From UBA8199 sp964507045 (lineage in GTDB: Bacteria > Verrucomicrobiota > Verrucomicrobiia > Limisphaerales > UBA8199): a DNA stretch of 64,000 bases. The DNA lies in contig CAZDOO010000001.1 of assembly GCA_964507045.1 (NCBI GenBank), forward strand, positions 62,001-126,000. The letters are read 5' to 3'. Each line of letters starts with the position of its first letter. Within the stretch, counting starts at the first letter, position 1. Under the pieces are notes generated by a model. That model saw nothing but the letters and a program-made list of their open reading frames with translations, was not told the origin of the DNA and ran no database searches. Positions 62,988 to 64,000 of the stretch are shown piece after piece. A program made the position numbers and the translations under genes.

Positions 62988-64000
62988 TCAGTATCTGCCA
63001 TTTGTCTGTACTTTATCGGCAGGCATTCTCTCGGCCTGCTTTCGCATCAAAACGTAAGCAACCAGCGGAGCCGCGGAGAAAAGAAACAGCGCAGCAACAG
63101 CGATCAGCCTCACGTTGCGGTCGTGGTTTCGCGACCGGAGAACAGATCGGGCGCTGTAGCGCGCCGACGTAAACCGCGCCTGCAACTCAGGATCGTCGCG
63201 GCTCTTCCACGAGGCGTTGGGGGCAAGGCCGTAATATATCTCATCGACCTTTCTCTTCTTATCGCTGTATGCGAAGCGGGAATCGTCCACCCACAACTTC
63301 TTGCCGAGGATGGGCGGGAGGAATGGTTCGCGGGGGTCCAAACTGGCAACAGCCGTTGCTGCGGCGCTGTAAAACCGCCTCACATTGTCCCCAGACCTTG
63401 ATTTGGGCCTGAACACCTTCAAAGTGAAACTCTGCGGTGTCGCAAGGCCGTTGACGTTCGTGAAACTTTCCGCTTCGAAACGGCCCGCCAGCAGTCCCTG
63501 TTCCCAGCGGGAGAGGCGATCTTGAAGCTGCCCTTTCCATTCTTTGTACCAACTATCGGCATTCGGCGCCACTAACTCGGGCCTCCGGAATTCGTCCGCC
63601 GGTTCCCTCAGATCCAGCGAGGTGTCGCGAACGAACTTAATAAGCGATGGGGTGTAGGGCGCCCGCTCCGCTACCGTGCAGTTCCAGCGAAAACCAAACG
63701 CCAGCAAGTTCCAACGGGCAGGTATCCATGGAAGTGGCACATCGTTGGTGTGGGCGGTGCGGAGGTATGCCCCGGCCCCGAAAGCAAGCCAAAGGAACTG
63801 GCACCTGCTCTGAGGGTCATACGGAGCGAACGGGTAAGCGCCCGCTGAGACGTAGGCCATCTGGCCGGCCTCTTCGATGGGCTTTGTCCCAACGATGGCT
63901 GGGCGGCCTTCCCTAAAGCCCTGGACCGCTTCGGTGTAGTGGCAAAAGAAGGTGTCCGTTCCATTGTAGGTCATGTAAAACGCCTCCTCCTTCCCCGCCA
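62988..64000 (-). CDS. Uncharacterised protein with C-terminal membrane anchor (paralogue B, 5' partial)
   Basis: The frame is open from the right window edge (AGKEEAFY then MTYNGTDTFFCHYTEAV) to 62988, so the ATG at 63974 need not be the start and the gene probably begins outside. A single helix near the C-terminus (RLIAVAALFLFSAAPLVAYV) precedes a short basic tail. Segments ESFTNVNGLATPQSFTLKVF, DDSRFAYSDKKRKVDEIYYG and the tail parallel the protein at 60561-61742. No known domain recognised. It lies 26 nt before the first Cys-rich gene and probably in one transcript. Confidence 0.6.
   Translation of the reverse strand, partial: AGKEEAFYMTYNGTDTFFCHYTEAVQGFREGRPAIVGTKPIEEAGQMAYVSAGAYPFAPYDPQSRCQFLWLAFGAGAYLRTAHTNDVPLPWIPARWNLLAFGFRWNCTVAERAPYTPSLIKFVRDTSLDLREPADEFRRPELVAPNADSWYKEWKGQLQDRLSRWEQGLLAGRFEAESFTNVNGLATPQSFTLKVFRPKSRSGDNVRRFYSAAATAVASLDPREPFLPPILGKKLWVDDSRFAYSDKKRKVDEIYYGLAPNASWKSRDDPELQARFTSARYSARSVLRSRNHDRNVRLIAVAALFLFSAAPLVAYVLMRKQAERMPADKVQTNGRY

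Overview
This 64 kb window looks like a chromosomal piece of a G+C-rich member of the Verrucomicrobiota (Limisphaerales/Pedosphaera-like). That placement is an inference. It rests on secreted proteins ending in a recognisable 'DxDGDxxxNLxKYxLG ... FYRxV' style tail, GbsR/MarR and heparinase-type genes, many dispersed short repeats, and slow-type gene spacing with short operons. No 16S rRNA or other decisive marker is present. The only RNA gene seen is one tRNA-Gly(TCC).

Layout. (1) 1-16.8 kb, all minus strand: a surface-polysaccharide cluster with three to four glycosyltransferases, an O-antigen-ligase/polymerase-like protein, a Wzx-like flippase, two hexapeptide acyltransferases, an FrhB-like iron-sulfur protein, a pyruvyl-transferase-like protein, an SUMF1/FGE-like lipoprotein, a UDP-hexose epimerase and a GbsR/MarR-type regulator at its upstream end. 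Inside it sit an alanine-dehydrogenase/PNT-like enzyme and an ATP-grasp ligase, which together could make and attach an amino-acid or opine-like decoration. (2) 17.3-20.4 kb: a large secreted GH5-like glycosidase with a carbohydrate-binding domain inserted in its barrel. (3) 20.6-27.8 kb: housekeeping genes (YhbY, tRNA-Gly, pyrC-carA, a lipid-A-synthase N-domain protein, infA, a beta-CASP nuclease, an orphan pseudopilin). (4) 27.8-32.2 kb, minus: a tight nucleotide-sugar operon (fcl, an LhgO-like oxidase, an epimerase, a sugar-nucleotidyltransferase, a Nudix hydrolase). (5) 32.3-38.3 kb: secreted carbohydrate-acting proteins (heparinase II/III-like, a TIM-barrel protein). (6) 38.4-44.2 kb: a complete TolC-HlyD-MacB type tripartite ABC export operon whose adaptor ends in an EF-hand. 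(7) 45.1-56.9 kb: icd, dxs, xseB, a secreted EEP nuclease with Ig repeats, xseA, ymdB-like, a GGQ ribosome-rescue factor, an acyl-CoA ligase, a zinc-ribbon protein and a double-NDK protein. (8) 57.1-64 kb, minus: an accessory block with an alpha/beta-hydrolase/transglutaminase-like protein, a second O-antigen-ligase-like protein, two related membrane-anchored proteins of unknown family, two small Cys-rich secreted proteins and an AraC pseudogene.

The most unusual signal is the repeat content. There is a ~205-bp palindromic element present in two inverted full copies (17.1 and 21.3 kb), with a third related palindrome at 44.5 kb and a decayed trace at 55.2 kb. There is also a separate set of short palindromes and low-complexity quasi-repeats that sit in frame inside coding genes (GT4 at 5.4 kb, FGE-like at 14.6 kb, ABC ATPase at 42.8 kb, hydrolase and polymerase at 57-60 kb) and add extra peptides to otherwise conserved proteins. 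The best candidate for an undescribed gene system is the 60.5-64 kb block of Cys-rich peptides plus paired C-tail membrane proteins; its function cannot be read from sequence.
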